64,000 bases of DNA from CAYNWT01 sp964450955. GTDB lineage: Bacteria; Planctomycetota; Planctomycetia; Planctomycetales; Planctomycetaceae. The notes under the pieces are model-generated. The model saw only the letters and a program-made list of their open reading frames with translations. It was not told the origin of the DNA and made no database searches. Numbering within the stretch: the stretch's first letter is position 1; the number at the start of each line of letters is the position of its first letter. Location of the stretch: positions 47,891 to 111,890 of the forward strand of contig CAYVFI010000025.1 of assembly GCA_964450955.1 (NCBI GenBank), read 5' to 3'. This document shows, in pieces, positions 31,857-41,006 of the stretch. Made by a program: the position numbers and the translations under genes.

Positions 31857-32492
31857 TGGCTGCTTCCGACCGGAGGAGTGATGTCTGGCATTTCGGGAAG
31901 GGGATCAATCTGACCCTGAATGAGCAATGCCTGGGAATATCGCGTCAAGCTGCCGCCCGTTTTAAACCTGAACAGGAGCCCGATTCTGAGGGCGCAGCCT
32001 CCGGGTATCAATGGTACTGCCATTGCCCGATCGTCCGGCTTCGCGGCGCATGAAAAACCCCAATGAATGCCCGCATGCGCTCACATTCATTGGGGACAAG
32101 TGGGTTCTGTAGCTCGGGGGTCTACAGACCCTCTTTTTTCGACTTGCAACAGCACAACAGCCGTCACACAACTAAGTACCCATCCGGAGATGTGGCCCCT
32201 CAGCAAATCGTAAATTTGTTGGCAGTTGGCTGAGTTTATTCGTTTGTTCACACTAATTCTGGTGTACGTGAATTCTTTGCGCGGTGTGAGTGATTTGCCT
32301 GTGTGCACCGAATCCATTCGTCGTGGCTGCCGGAACCTACAGTGCGGCGTCTTCAAGTTCACTTCCCGCTGGGCGCGTTGCTTCATGGTCTGACTTTTCT
32401 CTTCCTCGCTAACGCTTCGGGTTAGGATGAGGCGCTAGTTTCATGGTCTGACTTTCCTCTTCCTCGCTAACGCTTCGGGTTAGGATGAGGCG
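31857..32492. other. 636-base gap with two hairpins and no firm gene
   Basis: A minus-strand terminator (32053-32095) and a plus-strand hairpin with a T-run (GGGTC-TACA-GACCC near 32119-32132, then TCTTTTTT) lie back to back. A minus-strand frame of 99 codons (32087-32386) ends inside the terminator stem and contains one hydrophobic stretch ('SGWVLSCVTAVVLLQV'), but lacks a convincing start or family match. A small RNA or small protein gene is possible. The 58-bp tandem repeat at 32382-32497 closes the gap. Confidence 0.4.
32053..32095 (-). terminator. Rho-independent terminator
   Basis: On the minus strand CCCCAATGAATG and CATTCATTGGGG form a perfect 12-bp stem around a 14-base loop, followed by TTTTT. 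It lies upstream of pfkB and downstream of the cupin gene, so it separates the two transcripts. Confidence 0.85.
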
Positions 32493-32497
32493 CTAGT
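32382..32497. repeat. 58-bp unit repeated twice in tandem, containing the cupin stop codon
   Basis: The unit starts TTCATGGTCTGACTTT and contains CTCGCTAACGCTTCGGGTTA; 32382-32439 and 32440-32497 differ by a single base (TTTTCT versus TTCCTCT). The TAG stop of the cupin gene (32493-32495, minus strand) lies inside the second unit. Internal text resembles dispersed planctomycete intergenic repeats. Confidence 0.9.
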
Positions 32498-32849
32498 TGT
32501 CGTCGATGCCGGTGGTTTCGCTGGGTGGGCTGAATACGTCCAGAATGACGGTGTCCTGGATCGCGCGGGCCGAGTGCGGTAGGTTCGAGGGAAGGTGCAG
32601 GATATCTCCACCATGAACACTGACGGTGGTCGTACTGCCGGCTTTGGGGTCACCAAGTTCGAACTCAATCAGACCACTGATCACAACTGCAAACTGTTCG
32701 TTTTCGTGTTGGTGCAGTGGTACCTGACAACCAGTCTGAAGGTGAATGTGTGAGATCATGGCTTGTTCGCCAATGACGCGCCGGCGCTTGAGCTTCGGGA
32801 TTGGTGAATCGACAGGTAGGTCGTTCCAGCGATGAAGAAGTTTGTGCAT
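32493..32849 (-). CDS. Cupin-domain protein
   Basis: A single-domain cupin of 118 residues. The metal-binding motif is 'CQVPLHQHENEQFAVVISG' (His-x-His with a downstream Glu) and the second motif is 'HLPSNLPHSARAIQDT'. Cupins of this kind often act as small enzymes or sugar-related binding proteins; the function is open. The C-terminal 'SETTGIDDN' and stop codon lie at the edge of a tandem repeat, so the last residues may be recent. Confidence 0.87.
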   Translation of the reverse strand: MHKLLHRWNDLPVDSPIPKLKRRRVIGEQAMISHIHLQTGCQVPLHQHENEQFAVVISGLIEFELGDPKAGSTTTVSVHGGDILHLPSNLPHSARAIQDTVILDVFSPPSETTGIDDN

Positions 32850-33074
32850 CTGTGCCTCAGGATGGGAGCGTTCTTTTTGTGATTCTGGTGAAGGTCGATT
32901 CGGTTGGGACCGGATGCGGCAGGTGCGATATTGACCAGACCGTGGCGGCGGTTGGAGTTTGGAACCATCGCAACCACGGTGGTTCCGGTACGTCCTGTTC
33001 GGGCCTATTCCAGCCCCGGAAGTGATACGGTCTGGTTGACTAAAAATCGCCCGGATCTTCGGGTGGAGATCGAG

Positions 33075-34256
33075 CTAGTGCCTGATGACGCGTCGCAGAT
33101 ACGCCAACCCAGCGATCGCGATAAGGCCGTTGGCAATCCACATTGACCACCACGGGGCTACAGATCCGCTTTTGGAGAGATTGATCATGAGAAACATGAC
33201 CGGGTAGTAAACCAGCAGGATGGGCAGGAAGACCATAATGAAGTTAGTGAGGAACTGTTGCTTTGCCTGCAGAATAGAAAACGGAGCGCCAATCAGAACA
33301 AACAGGAAACAACTGCCGGCCAACGCGAAGCGGCTATGCATTTCGGTGTGCAGTTTGCGGTTCGTACTGGTCTGCTTTTTGAGTTGCCGACGGTGCGAAC
33401 TGAAATCGTCTTTGCTAAGGCGTTCGAAGTCTCCAAGAATCAGTGACGTCGCGGCGATCCAATCGCGTTCGCGTTCCATACTTTCCAGTTTCTGCTCCTG
33501 TACCCACAGCTGGTTTTTGATCTCCTGAATGGACATTGCTCGGGCCTGAAGTTTGCTTTTTTTCGTTTGCAGCGGGAAGCGTTGGGGTAGCGATTCTGTC
33601 CAGAACTCTTGCTTGTTGGTGCCGGCGATGGTCATCCGAGCCTTCTTGAATACAACCAAAACTTCCTGGTTCTTCAGGTCGAAGTCAAAGCTGGCTTCCT
33701 GTGCGCGGACGATGATTTGTTTGTTGTTGTAAGCTTTATGGAATTCAGGGTTCAGTAGCCTGCTGCCTTCCACGCCATCGACGGTAATTGAGATACCTCG
33801 TTCGTTGTCGACAACCTGGTGTTGCGATTCCAGGACGTCCAGGAAAATGCGGCCACCCGCCTGAGCGATGACGGCTTCGATGTTTCGAGACGCCCATGGA
33901 ATGACGTGGTTCGTTAGTGTGAACGAAACCATCGTGAGGATGGCTCCCAGCAGAAGAGCCGGGTTAACCAGTGCCATGACATTAATGCCGGCTGCTTTCG
34001 CCGCGATCACTTCCTGATCGCCCGCCACGCGTCCGTAGACAACGCAAACAGTCAGTAGCAGCGTGGCCGGGATCGTAAAGGGCAGCATGCTGGGAGCGAC
34101 GTAGGGCAGAACCTTAAATATCTGCACGGCGCCAAGGCCGCGTTCACTGGCTTCTCGGAAGACGCCGACAAACACAAGCAGCAATGTGAGCACTAACACG
34201 ATGAACAGAAACAATCGCAGCAGTTCAAAGAAGATGTATCGCTGCAGCAAGCGCAT
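33075..34256 (-). CDS. LptF/LptG (YjgP/YjgQ) family permease
   Basis: The 393-residue protein has three membrane helices at the N-terminus ('FELLRLFLFIVLVLTLLLVF', 'LPFTIPATLLLTVCVVYGR', 'PALLLGAILTMVSFTL'), a large periplasmic domain, and three helices at the C-terminus ('AGSCFLFVLIGAPFSILQA' and others), the YjgP/YjgQ arrangement. In Gram-negative bacteria LptF and LptG extract lipopolysaccharide from the inner membrane with LptB. It supports an outer membrane in this organism. No partner Lpt genes are in the window. Confidence 0.9.
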   Translation of the reverse strand: MRLLQRYIFFELLRLFLFIVLVLTLLLVFVGVFREASERGLGAVQIFKVLPYVAPSMLPFTIPATLLLTVCVVYGRVAGDQEVIAAKAAGINVMALVNPALLLGAILTMVSFTLTNHVIPWASRNIEAVIAQAGGRIFLDVLESQHQVVDNERGISITVDGVEGSRLLNPEFHKAYNNKQIIVRAQEASFDFDLKNQEVLVVFKKARMTIAGTNKQEFWTESLPQRFPLQTKKSKLQARAMSIQEIKNQLWVQEQKLESMERERDWIAATSLILGDFERLSKDDFSSHRRQLKKQTSTNRKLHTEMHSRFALAGSCFLFVLIGAPFSILQAKQQFLTNFIMVFLPILLVYYPVMFLMINLSKSGSVAPWWSMWIANGLIAIAGLAYLRRVIRH

Positions 34257-34478
34257 GTGTGTTTCGGGCTCCGTCCCTGATTCAGACGCTCATATATGGC
34301 AAAACGGGCGAAATGGTCAATAACAGCATTTCAGTCGTGGCGATATTGTTGGACGCGAGATTCGTATTCGGCGGCTGTGTGTGAACTCCCGATCCGAAAA
34401 TCACGCGGGTTCAGTTAGAACCCGGTCAGGGGCGGCTGTGAAAATGGTGCGAGGCGACGGATGTGTTAACATTCCTTG

Positions 34479-35084
34479 ATGAGAAAATTTATCCTCCTAC
34501 TGGCGTGGGTGACCTGTTTCGGATGCGACAACGGTTCCAGTGAGGCGCCCCTGGGCGTTCCAGGCGGTCGTGACTTGAACAATGTCGGTGCCCAGACCAT
34601 GGAGCCGCCCAGGTTGGCCGGCCGGGATGCTGATGTTCCTGTTCCCGTTCCAGTTTCTGTTCCCGTCGGTGACAGCACACAGGTTTCGGCCGACAGCACT
34701 GGCACTGCCCCGACGTCTCCGGCGAATGCCGATGTCACCAATGTCCGAGCGGTTTTTGGTAGCGACAGTTGGACGTTCCATGTGACGGTCGATCATCCCG
34801 ACACGGGGTGGGATGACTACGCCGACGGATGGGATGTTGTGCTGCCGGACGGTACGGTCATCAAGCCGGCGGCCGATAGCCCATTCACTCGACTGCTGCT
34901 GCATCCGCATGAGAACGAACGGCCGTTTACAAGAAGTCAAAGCGGTATCGTGATTCCCGCCGGCGTGACATCCGTGCTTGTGCGGGCTCATGATCTGGTC
35001 GATGGATTCGGTGGTCGTCAGGTTGCCGTCGATCTGCAACGTGCCGTGGGTGAGGGATTCACGGTCGAACGTCAGGGGCCTTAA
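34479..35084 (+). CDS. Secreted or lipoprotein with conserved HPHxNERPFTRS motif, unknown
   Basis: ATG 34479 begins 'MRKFILLLAWVTCFGCDNG', a signal peptide whose last cysteine could be lipidated though the lipobox is imperfect. A Pro/Val-rich linker ('DVPVPVPVSVPVGDS') leads to a domain with 'WTFHVTVDHPDTGWDDYADG', 'LLLHPHENERPFTRSQSGI' and 'VLVRAHDLVDGFGG'. I have the impression of a conserved family of periplasmic proteins with this HPH...PFTRS sequence but cannot name a function. Confidence 0.8.
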   Translation: MRKFILLLAWVTCFGCDNGSSEAPLGVPGGRDLNNVGAQTMEPPRLAGRDADVPVPVPVSVPVGDSTQVSADSTGTAPTSPANADVTNVRAVFGSDSWTFHVTVDHPDTGWDDYADGWDVVLPDGTVIKPAADSPFTRLLLHPHENERPFTRSQSGIVIPAGVTSVLVRAHDLVDGFGGRQVAVDLQRAVGEGFTVERQGP

Positions 35085-35147
35085 CCATTTATCGGGTGAT
35101 CGCTTACAACAACGGTTCCAGGCTGCCCCGCAACACGGACACTCCAC

Positions 35148-36104
35148 ATGCAAGACATACGAATCGCCAGCGTTCAGTTTGAACATCGCGACGGCGACAA
35201 GGCCTACAATCTGGGCCGCATTCACGAACTCACGCGTCAGGCGGTCGATGATGGCGCGGAGGTTGCGAGTTTTCATGAGTGCTGCATTTCGGCGTACTCG
35301 TTTGTCCAACCACTGCCGAAGCAGGAACTTCTGGACCTGGCAGAACCGGTTCCTGACGGGCCCAGTGTGCAACGTTTGATCGCGATTTCGGCAGAATGCG
35401 GTGTGCCTGTTCTCGCAGGTTTGTTCGAACGCGAAGACGACCGTGTTTACAACACTTACGTGTGCGTCACGGCTAACGGTGTTGTGGCGAAGCATCGAAA
35501 GTTGCACGCGTTTGTTTCACAGCATCTGAGTAGTGGCGACGATTTCACCGTGTTCGACCTCAACGGAACGCGCTGCGGGATTCTGATTTGCTACGACAAC
35601 AACATCGCAGAGAACGTCAGGGCCACGGCGTTATTGGGAGCAGAAGTTGTTTTTATGCCGCATGTGACCGGTTGTTTGCCGTCGGTGATGCCGGGGCGCG
35701 GGACTGTTTCGACGCAGCTGTGGGACAATCGGGAGTCTGATCCGGTGCGGTTGCGACAGGAATTCCACGGGCCCAAAGGGCGAGGTTGGCTAATGCGTTT
35801 CCTGCCCACGCGAGCCTGGGAAAACGGCATCTACGCAATATTCTCGAACCCTATCGGTATGGACTTCGGCGAAGTGCGAAATGGGAACGCGATGGTCATC
35901 GACCCGTTCGGAGAAGTCGTGACCGAATGCCACAAGCTGGGCGACGACATTTGCATCGCCCACTGCACCGACAAGACGCTGCAGCAGGCCAGCGGACGCC
36001 GATATCTGAAGGCCCGACGCCCGGAACTCTACGGAGTATTGACCGAACCAACGGGCGAACCGTCCATCACCGCGCCCGGTTGGAAACGCAGCTGGGAAGA
36101 ATAG
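35148..36104 (+). CDS. Carbon-nitrogen hydrolase (nitrilase superfamily)
   Basis: The Glu-Lys-Cys triad of the superfamily is present: Glu in 'VASFHECCIS', Lys in 'VAKHRKLHAFV' and Cys in 'CGILICYDNNIAENV'. The opening 'RIASVQFEHRDGDKAYNLGR' is typical. Length, 318 residues, fits amidases of the N-carbamoylputrescine amidase or beta-ureidopropionase type rather than true nitrilases, but the substrate is undetermined. The enzyme hydrolyses C-N bonds in the cytoplasm. It is 63 bases from the preceding lipoprotein gene. Confidence 0.9.
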   Translation: MQDIRIASVQFEHRDGDKAYNLGRIHELTRQAVDDGAEVASFHECCISAYSFVQPLPKQELLDLAEPVPDGPSVQRLIAISAECGVPVLAGLFEREDDRVYNTYVCVTANGVVAKHRKLHAFVSQHLSSGDDFTVFDLNGTRCGILICYDNNIAENVRATALLGAEVVFMPHVTGCLPSVMPGRGTVSTQLWDNRESDPVRLRQEFHGPKGRGWLMRFLPTRAWENGIYAIFSNPIGMDFGEVRNGNAMVIDPFGEVVTECHKLGDDICIAHCTDKTLQQASGRRYLKARRPELYGVLTEPTGEPSITAPGWKRSWEE

Positions 36105-36240
36105 CGACCAACCAGAAGAGCGCGATAAGACGCGCTGCACACACGCCGCGATCCTGCCCGGGAACCGCCCACGCGGCGAGCGATTCCCAAACAACACCCC
36201 TACAACCCTACGGCCGCACCCCGATGCAACTGGAAGTTAC

Positions 36241-38115
36241 CTAGCAGGCGGCTAGTTCGCTGAGGCGTTTGGCGTTTTCTTCCAGCTTTGGGTGCGGGAC
36301 CAGGAAAGAACCGATTGCCAGGTAGTCAATGTTGCCCAGCAGAAACGCGCGGACGGCGTCGGCTGGTGAGCAGACGATTGGTTCTTCGTGCATGTTGAAA
36401 CTGGTATTGATGAGCGCCGGGATTCCCGATCGGTCGTGGTAGTGCTTTAGGATTTTGTAGAAGCTTTCATTCGTTTCCGGACTCACCAACTGCGGTCTTG
36501 CGGTTCCGTCGATGTGAACAGCGGCGGGGCATTTTTCTTTCATCTCGTCCGTGCAGTCGAACGTGATTGTCATGAACTCAGCCGTCTTATCGCAGCCGTC
36601 CATGTTGATAAACAGCTCTGGGGCCTTTTCCTTCATCGCGGCCGGAGCGAACGGCATAAACTCTGTCCGACCCAGTTGATGATTTAACCACTGATTCACT
36701 TTCGGATCACGCGGTGGGTACAGGATCGATCGGTTCCCGAGCGCTCGCGGGCCGTATTCCATGCGACCGTGGAACCGAGCAACAATTCGGTTCTCGCACA
36801 GAACCTCAGCGATGCGTTCTTCGACGTTCTCGTGCTGTTCGAATTCAAGGTTCTCAGCAGCCAGAGCTTCGCGAATGGCATCGTCGTCGTAATCGGGGCC
36901 GTAGTAAGCGTTGGTCGTTTCCTGCGGGCTGATTCCCGCCTCAGAAAACGCCAGCATCGCGGCACCGGTTCCGCAGCCACCGTCGCTCATGTTTGGATAG
37001 ACGAAAATTTTCTCGACACCGTCCACGGCGTGGATTCGCTGGTTCAACTTCACATTCGCGTGAACTCCACCGGAGACCACAACGTTTTTAAGGCCGGTCT
37101 TCTTCACCCAATAGTCGACCAGCTTCTGCGTGATCTCATCAAGCACATCCTGGTAAGCCGCGGCCACATCGCGTTTTGCAAAGTGTTCGGCCATGAACCG
37201 AGCAAGGAAGTGGTTCATGCCACCCTTGATTCGCAGTTCGCCTTCGACGATCTCGAATCGGCTCCAAAGAACATCGCGGAGGTGCTTTGAATCGCCGTAG
37301 GAAGCCAGGCCAACAATCTTGCCTTCGTGGCGTGATGGTCGGAAGCCCAGGCCACTGGTGACCTGTTCGTAGAAAATGCCCAGTGAGTTCGGGAAGTCGA
37401 ATCGCTTTAAGACTTCCAGTTTTCCGTTTTCGCAACGGTAGACACCACCGCAACAGCCCGACCCGTAGCCGTCCAGTGTGACTGCAAGAGCCGAATCGAA
37501 GCCGGAACCATAAAAGGCGTTGGCCACGTGCGTGTCGTGGTGGTGGAATCTTTTCAGCTTGCCGTCGAGTCCGTGCTTCTTTAGTCCGTCGGTCAAAACC
37601 TGCGTCCACTTTTTGTGGTCTGCCGACGCCGTTTCCAGCCATTGGCCAAAGACCTTTCGGTGAGCCGACCAGTCGGAACCAGGTCTCGTCCCCATAAATT
37701 TGTAAGCCATTCGTTTCACGAATGACTTCTTCGGCATGAACTCGTCTGCTTCGTTATCCAGGCCAGGTATCGCCGTGCTGCGATCGACCTTGTAGCCGGA
37801 ATGAATCGCTTTTTGCAAAGCAGCCAGTGATTCTTTGGTGCAGTCGGTACTGTGCCGTTCGGCGTCTTTTGCAAACGCTTCCTGCATCAGTTTTGTTTCC
37901 GTCTCGCCATCGAAGAAAGCGTAGGCGACTACGTCAATCGATTCGGGCGTCCAGCCGGTTCGTTCAAAACCCATTTCCAGGGCTTTGTGAGGAAAACCAT
38001 CCTGCATCTTAATACGGCTGAGGCGTTCTTCTGCGCATGCGAAGACCACCGCGCCGTCTTCCATGAAGGAGACGGTGGTGTTTGTGTCCAGCGGGCTAAT
38101 TCCGAGAATTCGCAT
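36241..38115 (-). CDS. NodU/CmcH-type carbamoyltransferase
   Basis: From ATG 38115 the protein begins 'MRILGISPLDTNTTVSFMED', the start of the Carbam_trans_N ASKHA-type fold. The family sequence 'HHDTHVANAFYGSGFDSALA' with conserved histidines and 'VTLDGYGSGCCGGVY' follow. The C-terminal domain shows 'RFHGRMEYGPRALGNRSIL' and 'LINTSFNMHEEPIVCSP'. These enzymes transfer carbamoyl groups to sugars or secondary metabolites. Its start overlaps the deacetylase gene by 20 bases, so they form an operon, probably in glycan or natural-product decoration. Confidence 0.93.
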   Translation of the reverse strand: MRILGISPLDTNTTVSFMEDGAVVFACAEERLSRIKMQDGFPHKALEMGFERTGWTPESIDVVAYAFFDGETETKLMQEAFAKDAERHSTDCTKESLAALQKAIHSGYKVDRSTAIPGLDNEADEFMPKKSFVKRMAYKFMGTRPGSDWSAHRKVFGQWLETASADHKKWTQVLTDGLKKHGLDGKLKRFHHHDTHVANAFYGSGFDSALAVTLDGYGSGCCGGVYRCENGKLEVLKRFDFPNSLGIFYEQVTSGLGFRPSRHEGKIVGLASYGDSKHLRDVLWSRFEIVEGELRIKGGMNHFLARFMAEHFAKRDVAAAYQDVLDEITQKLVDYWVKKTGLKNVVVSGGVHANVKLNQRIHAVDGVEKIFVYPNMSDGGCGTGAAMLAFSEAGISPQETTNAYYGPDYDDDAIREALAAENLEFEQHENVEERIAEVLCENRIVARFHGRMEYGPRALGNRSILYPPRDPKVNQWLNHQLGRTEFMPFAPAAMKEKAPELFINMDGCDKTAEFMTITFDCTDEMKEKCPAAVHIDGTARPQLVSPETNESFYKILKHYHDRSGIPALINTSFNMHEEPIVCSPADAVRAFLLGNIDYLAIGSFLVPHPKLEENAKRLSELAAC

Positions 38116-39088
38116 CGAAGTTCCTCTCAAGGTGTTGAGCTATTTCTGTAATCGTCGCCGGCTCGAACTCAGCCCACTGTTCAAGCATCTTCAACGACTC
38201 GGTGGTACGGCGCAGGAGATTTTGACAATCCTCCTCCGACCGTGTGTAGCCTTTGGGTCCGTTTCCGCCAGGTAGCAGTGATGAACTATGCAGCGTGAAG
38301 CAAACATACTCCGGCTGAATTTTGCGGAGCCGTTCCAGGTATCGTTGTGGGTTCAGTCCCATGTCGTCTTCGAAATTCAACCAGACGCGGCGCACGATGC
38401 CCAGCCGTTCTGCAATGCCGATAAGTCGAGCATGTCGTAGCGGCGTGGTTTCAATGGTTCGGAATATCTTTGCCCACAGGTTTTGTGGACCACGAGTGAA
38501 ACCCAGGGTAAGCGGTATTTCCCACAGCGGCGGTTCTCCGTTCGACTGCAGTCTTTGTGGTTGGTACACACGGTCAGTGTAGTCTGGAGCGCCATCGTCG
38601 TCCCAGGTTGTGTATGGAACCACGGATGCATCTGCGATGAATCCGTGTTCTCTTAAGAATCGATGGACAATGCCGCCGCTGGAATACCGGCCGCCTCGAA
38701 AACTGGTCGGCTTGATACCGTGTTCGCCAAGGGTGTCGTAGACAGTCTTCAGCTTCGCCCACGCGAGGTTGTCATCAAGGTTGGCGACAAACGACTCACT
38801 TGCTTTGACTGGACCGTCTGCCATCGGCGGTGTATTCCAAGGATGAATGTGCATGCCGACTTCGACGCTATCGCGTTTCGATAAGTCGGTAACAATCTTT
38901 GCACTGGTTGGCGATTCAACCACGGCGTGGTTCACAAAATACGTCGTGGCAGCGTTGTATTTTGAACACACATCCTGAAATTCGGGCAACCGCTCAATAT
39001 TGCGCGCCTGGGCTGATGTCGTGGGCCAACCGGCGTTCCAGTCCCACTCTTCTTCAGTGTCGATGGTTACACAGTAACGAATTGCCAT
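38096..39088 (-). CDS. Polysaccharide deacetylase-like protein
   Basis: From ATG 39088 the protein starts 'MAIRYCVTIDTEEEWDWN', the TIDTEEEWDW opening of a NodB-homology variant. The metal site is suggested by 'VEVGMHIHPWNTPP' and the substrate arginine by 'TSFRGGRYSSGG'. At 330 residues it matches WalW-like deacetylases. It is upstream of, and overlapping, the carbamoyltransferase gene. A role in exopolysaccharide modification is inferred. A frame extends to 39151 but starts less well. Confidence 0.85.
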   Translation of the reverse strand: MAIRYCVTIDTEEEWDWNAGWPTTSAQARNIERLPEFQDVCSKYNAATTYFVNHAVVESPTSAKIVTDLSKRDSVEVGMHIHPWNTPPMADGPVKASESFVANLDDNLAWAKLKTVYDTLGEHGIKPTSFRGGRYSSGGIVHRFLREHGFIADASVVPYTTWDDDGAPDYTDRVYQPQRLQSNGEPPLWEIPLTLGFTRGPQNLWAKIFRTIETTPLRHARLIGIAERLGIVRRVWLNFEDDMGLNPQRYLERLRKIQPEYVCFTLHSSSLLPGGNGPKGYTRSEEDCQNLLRRTTESLKMLEQWAEFEPATITEIAQHLERNFDANSRN

Positions 39089-39538
39089 GTTTGATTTGCT
39101 TACCGGAAACTTCACCGACTGGCGAATTGCCGAGATGAAGACCGACCCCAATTAGATACCTGCGTACTATCAGTAATGGTCAGCATAGTGTGCAGGGGGA
39201 TTCTGGAATTGAATGGCCCTGGTCTGGCGATCCGACTTAAAAGACGTGAGAAACCCCACTGTTGCGTTGGTAAGTTATGAGTCGAGTCGCGGAAGTGTTT
39301 GATGCAAGCCCTGGTTGATCGCAACCATCCTTATTGCGAGGGACGCCATTAGACTCTCTGTCCAACAGGCGGCAACGAAAAAACATTCCGCGCAGACCAA
39401 ATCAGCGTTGGGCTGTGTGATCATGGGGTCAAAATCGGACCTCGCGTTCAGGGCGTCGGTCAGGGGCGTGTATCGAAAGCTCAGCGCTGGCCGCGTTCTT
39501 TCGTAGTACAGTTCGCAGTCGGCCGTCTTTGTGTGTGA
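39089..39538. other. Intergenic, no gene supported
   Basis: The first part should carry the promoter of the deacetylase-carbamoyltransferase operon. A plus-strand frame of 63 codons (39315-39506) has no start signal or family resemblance and is not accepted. No clear repeat or terminator was found. Confidence 0.4.
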
Positions 39539-40279
39539 TTACGCACAGCGGCGTCTGCGGCGGGTCACGGTCGCGATGGCCGCAAACAGCAAATAGGACA
39601 GCGATGTTGGCTCAGGTGCTGCGGTGATTAGCAACTCGTCGATCGCGAATGATTCATCGTTTCCGCCCTGGAACCCGGAACCAATTCCACCACTGGATGC
39701 CCAAAGCCGTAACGTCAGATTTCCGCTTGTGTGCGGAATGTTGTTGAAGGCGATACGGTAACCGTCCTCGTTCCAAAATGGGTTAGCGTTGTTGAATCCC
39801 AGCTGCTGATCTTGAACGATAATGCTTTCGACGTTGGAGCTGGGCGCGATCCCGCTGCTGTAGGCTTCTGAGAAACCAGCAATGAGATTCGTGCCGTCCA
39901 GAATGGCGACGTTAATGATGTCGGTGCCAAACATATCGCTGGTTCCGTCCCAGCTATCCAACAATCCCAGGGAGAACGAAACGGACACGACATCGTGAGC
40001 CGGTATGTTGGAGATGTCGAACTGCAGGACGTCGTCGGGAGCGGTGACTCTCCAGAAGTCGCCGCCAAATCCGTCGAACGCGTTGAATCCCTGAGTCGAC
40101 GTGATGCCACCCATCAACCCGTCCGGCGCAATACCAGTTCCACCTGAAATCGCGACGGTCGTTCCGGAACCGAATTCGGTGTTACCGTCGAAGTCGTTGG
40201 CGTAAACAATGTCGGCCCGCACCGACTGTGCGCTGGCTAATAGTATGCAGAGAACCGCTGCTCTCACTATCATCGTCAT
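39539..40279 (-). CDS. PEP-CTERM sorting-signal protein
   Basis: A signal peptide ('MTMIVRAAVLCILLASAQSV') precedes a jelly-roll-like secreted domain ('IVYANDFDGNTEFGSGTTV', 'NLTLRLWASSGGIGSGF'). The C-terminus is a full PEP-CTERM signal: 'AAPEPTSLSYLLFAAIATVT' followed by RRRRRC. Such proteins are processed by exosortase (not in the window) and are linked to extracellular polysaccharide. The gene is isolated. Confidence 0.92.
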   Translation of the reverse strand: MTMIVRAAVLCILLASAQSVRADIVYANDFDGNTEFGSGTTVAISGGTGIAPDGLMGGITSTQGFNAFDGFGGDFWRVTAPDDVLQFDISNIPAHDVVSVSFSLGLLDSWDGTSDMFGTDIINVAILDGTNLIAGFSEAYSSGIAPSSNVESIIVQDQQLGFNNANPFWNEDGYRIAFNNIPHTSGNLTLRLWASSGGIGSGFQGGNDESFAIDELLITAAPEPTSLSYLLFAAIATVTRRRRRCA

Positions 40280-41006
40280 CGGGCTCCACGGAGATTCCCC
40301 CCCCTCTTCGGGGATACATCTGACCCAAGGTTGGTAACGGCTTTTGTCCGCCCTGAACTTTGCGGTGATTACGTGCTGTTTCCCGATCTGCTAAGCACGC
40401 AACCCGAGCGCCGCGCGAGATGGTGGAAACCGCAAGATCGCCCCCCAACGAGATGCCGGGAACCTAACAATCGGCTCAGCCATTTCTGCCCGAAGCGTCC
40501 GCGCGGTTGATACACCAGGCAGAGCTGTGGCACATGAGGAAACCCAGTGTCTGTGTGCCTTCAAACATTCGCCGCGGATCACGCTACCGCCGCGGTCGCT
40601 CGCCGGGGTTCGGACATCTGAACGGGGCTCGCCGGTGCTGTGGTCCGACATGGTCGTCTTGCGGGGTGAAGGTTGTCCGGGGACACACGCGGTTCGAGGC
40701 GTCCGCCAGGCATGACCGAGAATCAACCAATCACCGCGCGGTCAGCGAAAGTCGGTCTTGAACCAGCTGTGCCACGTCCTGATTGAAGACGTTGCTGGAG
40801 GTCACTGGACGCCTTGCTGCGGGGTTGGTTTCACTTTCCAGTCTGTCCACTATCCAGATTCCCCAGCTTTCGTGCGTTTGAGTCCGCGTACGCAACAGTT
40901 TATGAACAATTGGACGCACGCCGTTAACTTTTGACCTATAAACAGGTAAGATTCCGGCGAGAAATCCCCCCTCAAAGACTCTGTTCTAAAGCTTTAGGAG
41001 TTCATC
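40280..41006. other. 727-base gap, no firm gene
   Basis: Nothing convincing is encoded. A minus-strand frame of 62 codons (40731-40919) has a plausible ATG but no domain, signal or ribosome site and is not accepted. The end next to 41006 carries the promoter and ribosome-binding site (CTTTAGGAG) of the Cys-rich lipoprotein. Confidence 0.4.

Noticed and set aside
32087..32386. Firm CDS of 99 codons
   Set aside because: Only a weak hydrophobic stretch supports it; kept as a finding rather than a gene.
34497..35507. Minus-strand frame of 336 codons under the lipoprotein and nitrilase
   Set aside because: Overlaps two supported genes, no recognisable domain.
39315..39506. Small gene on the plus strand
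   Set aside because: 63 codons without start signal or homology.
40731..40919. Small gene on the minus strand
   Set aside because: 62 codons, no ribosome site, no signal, no motif.
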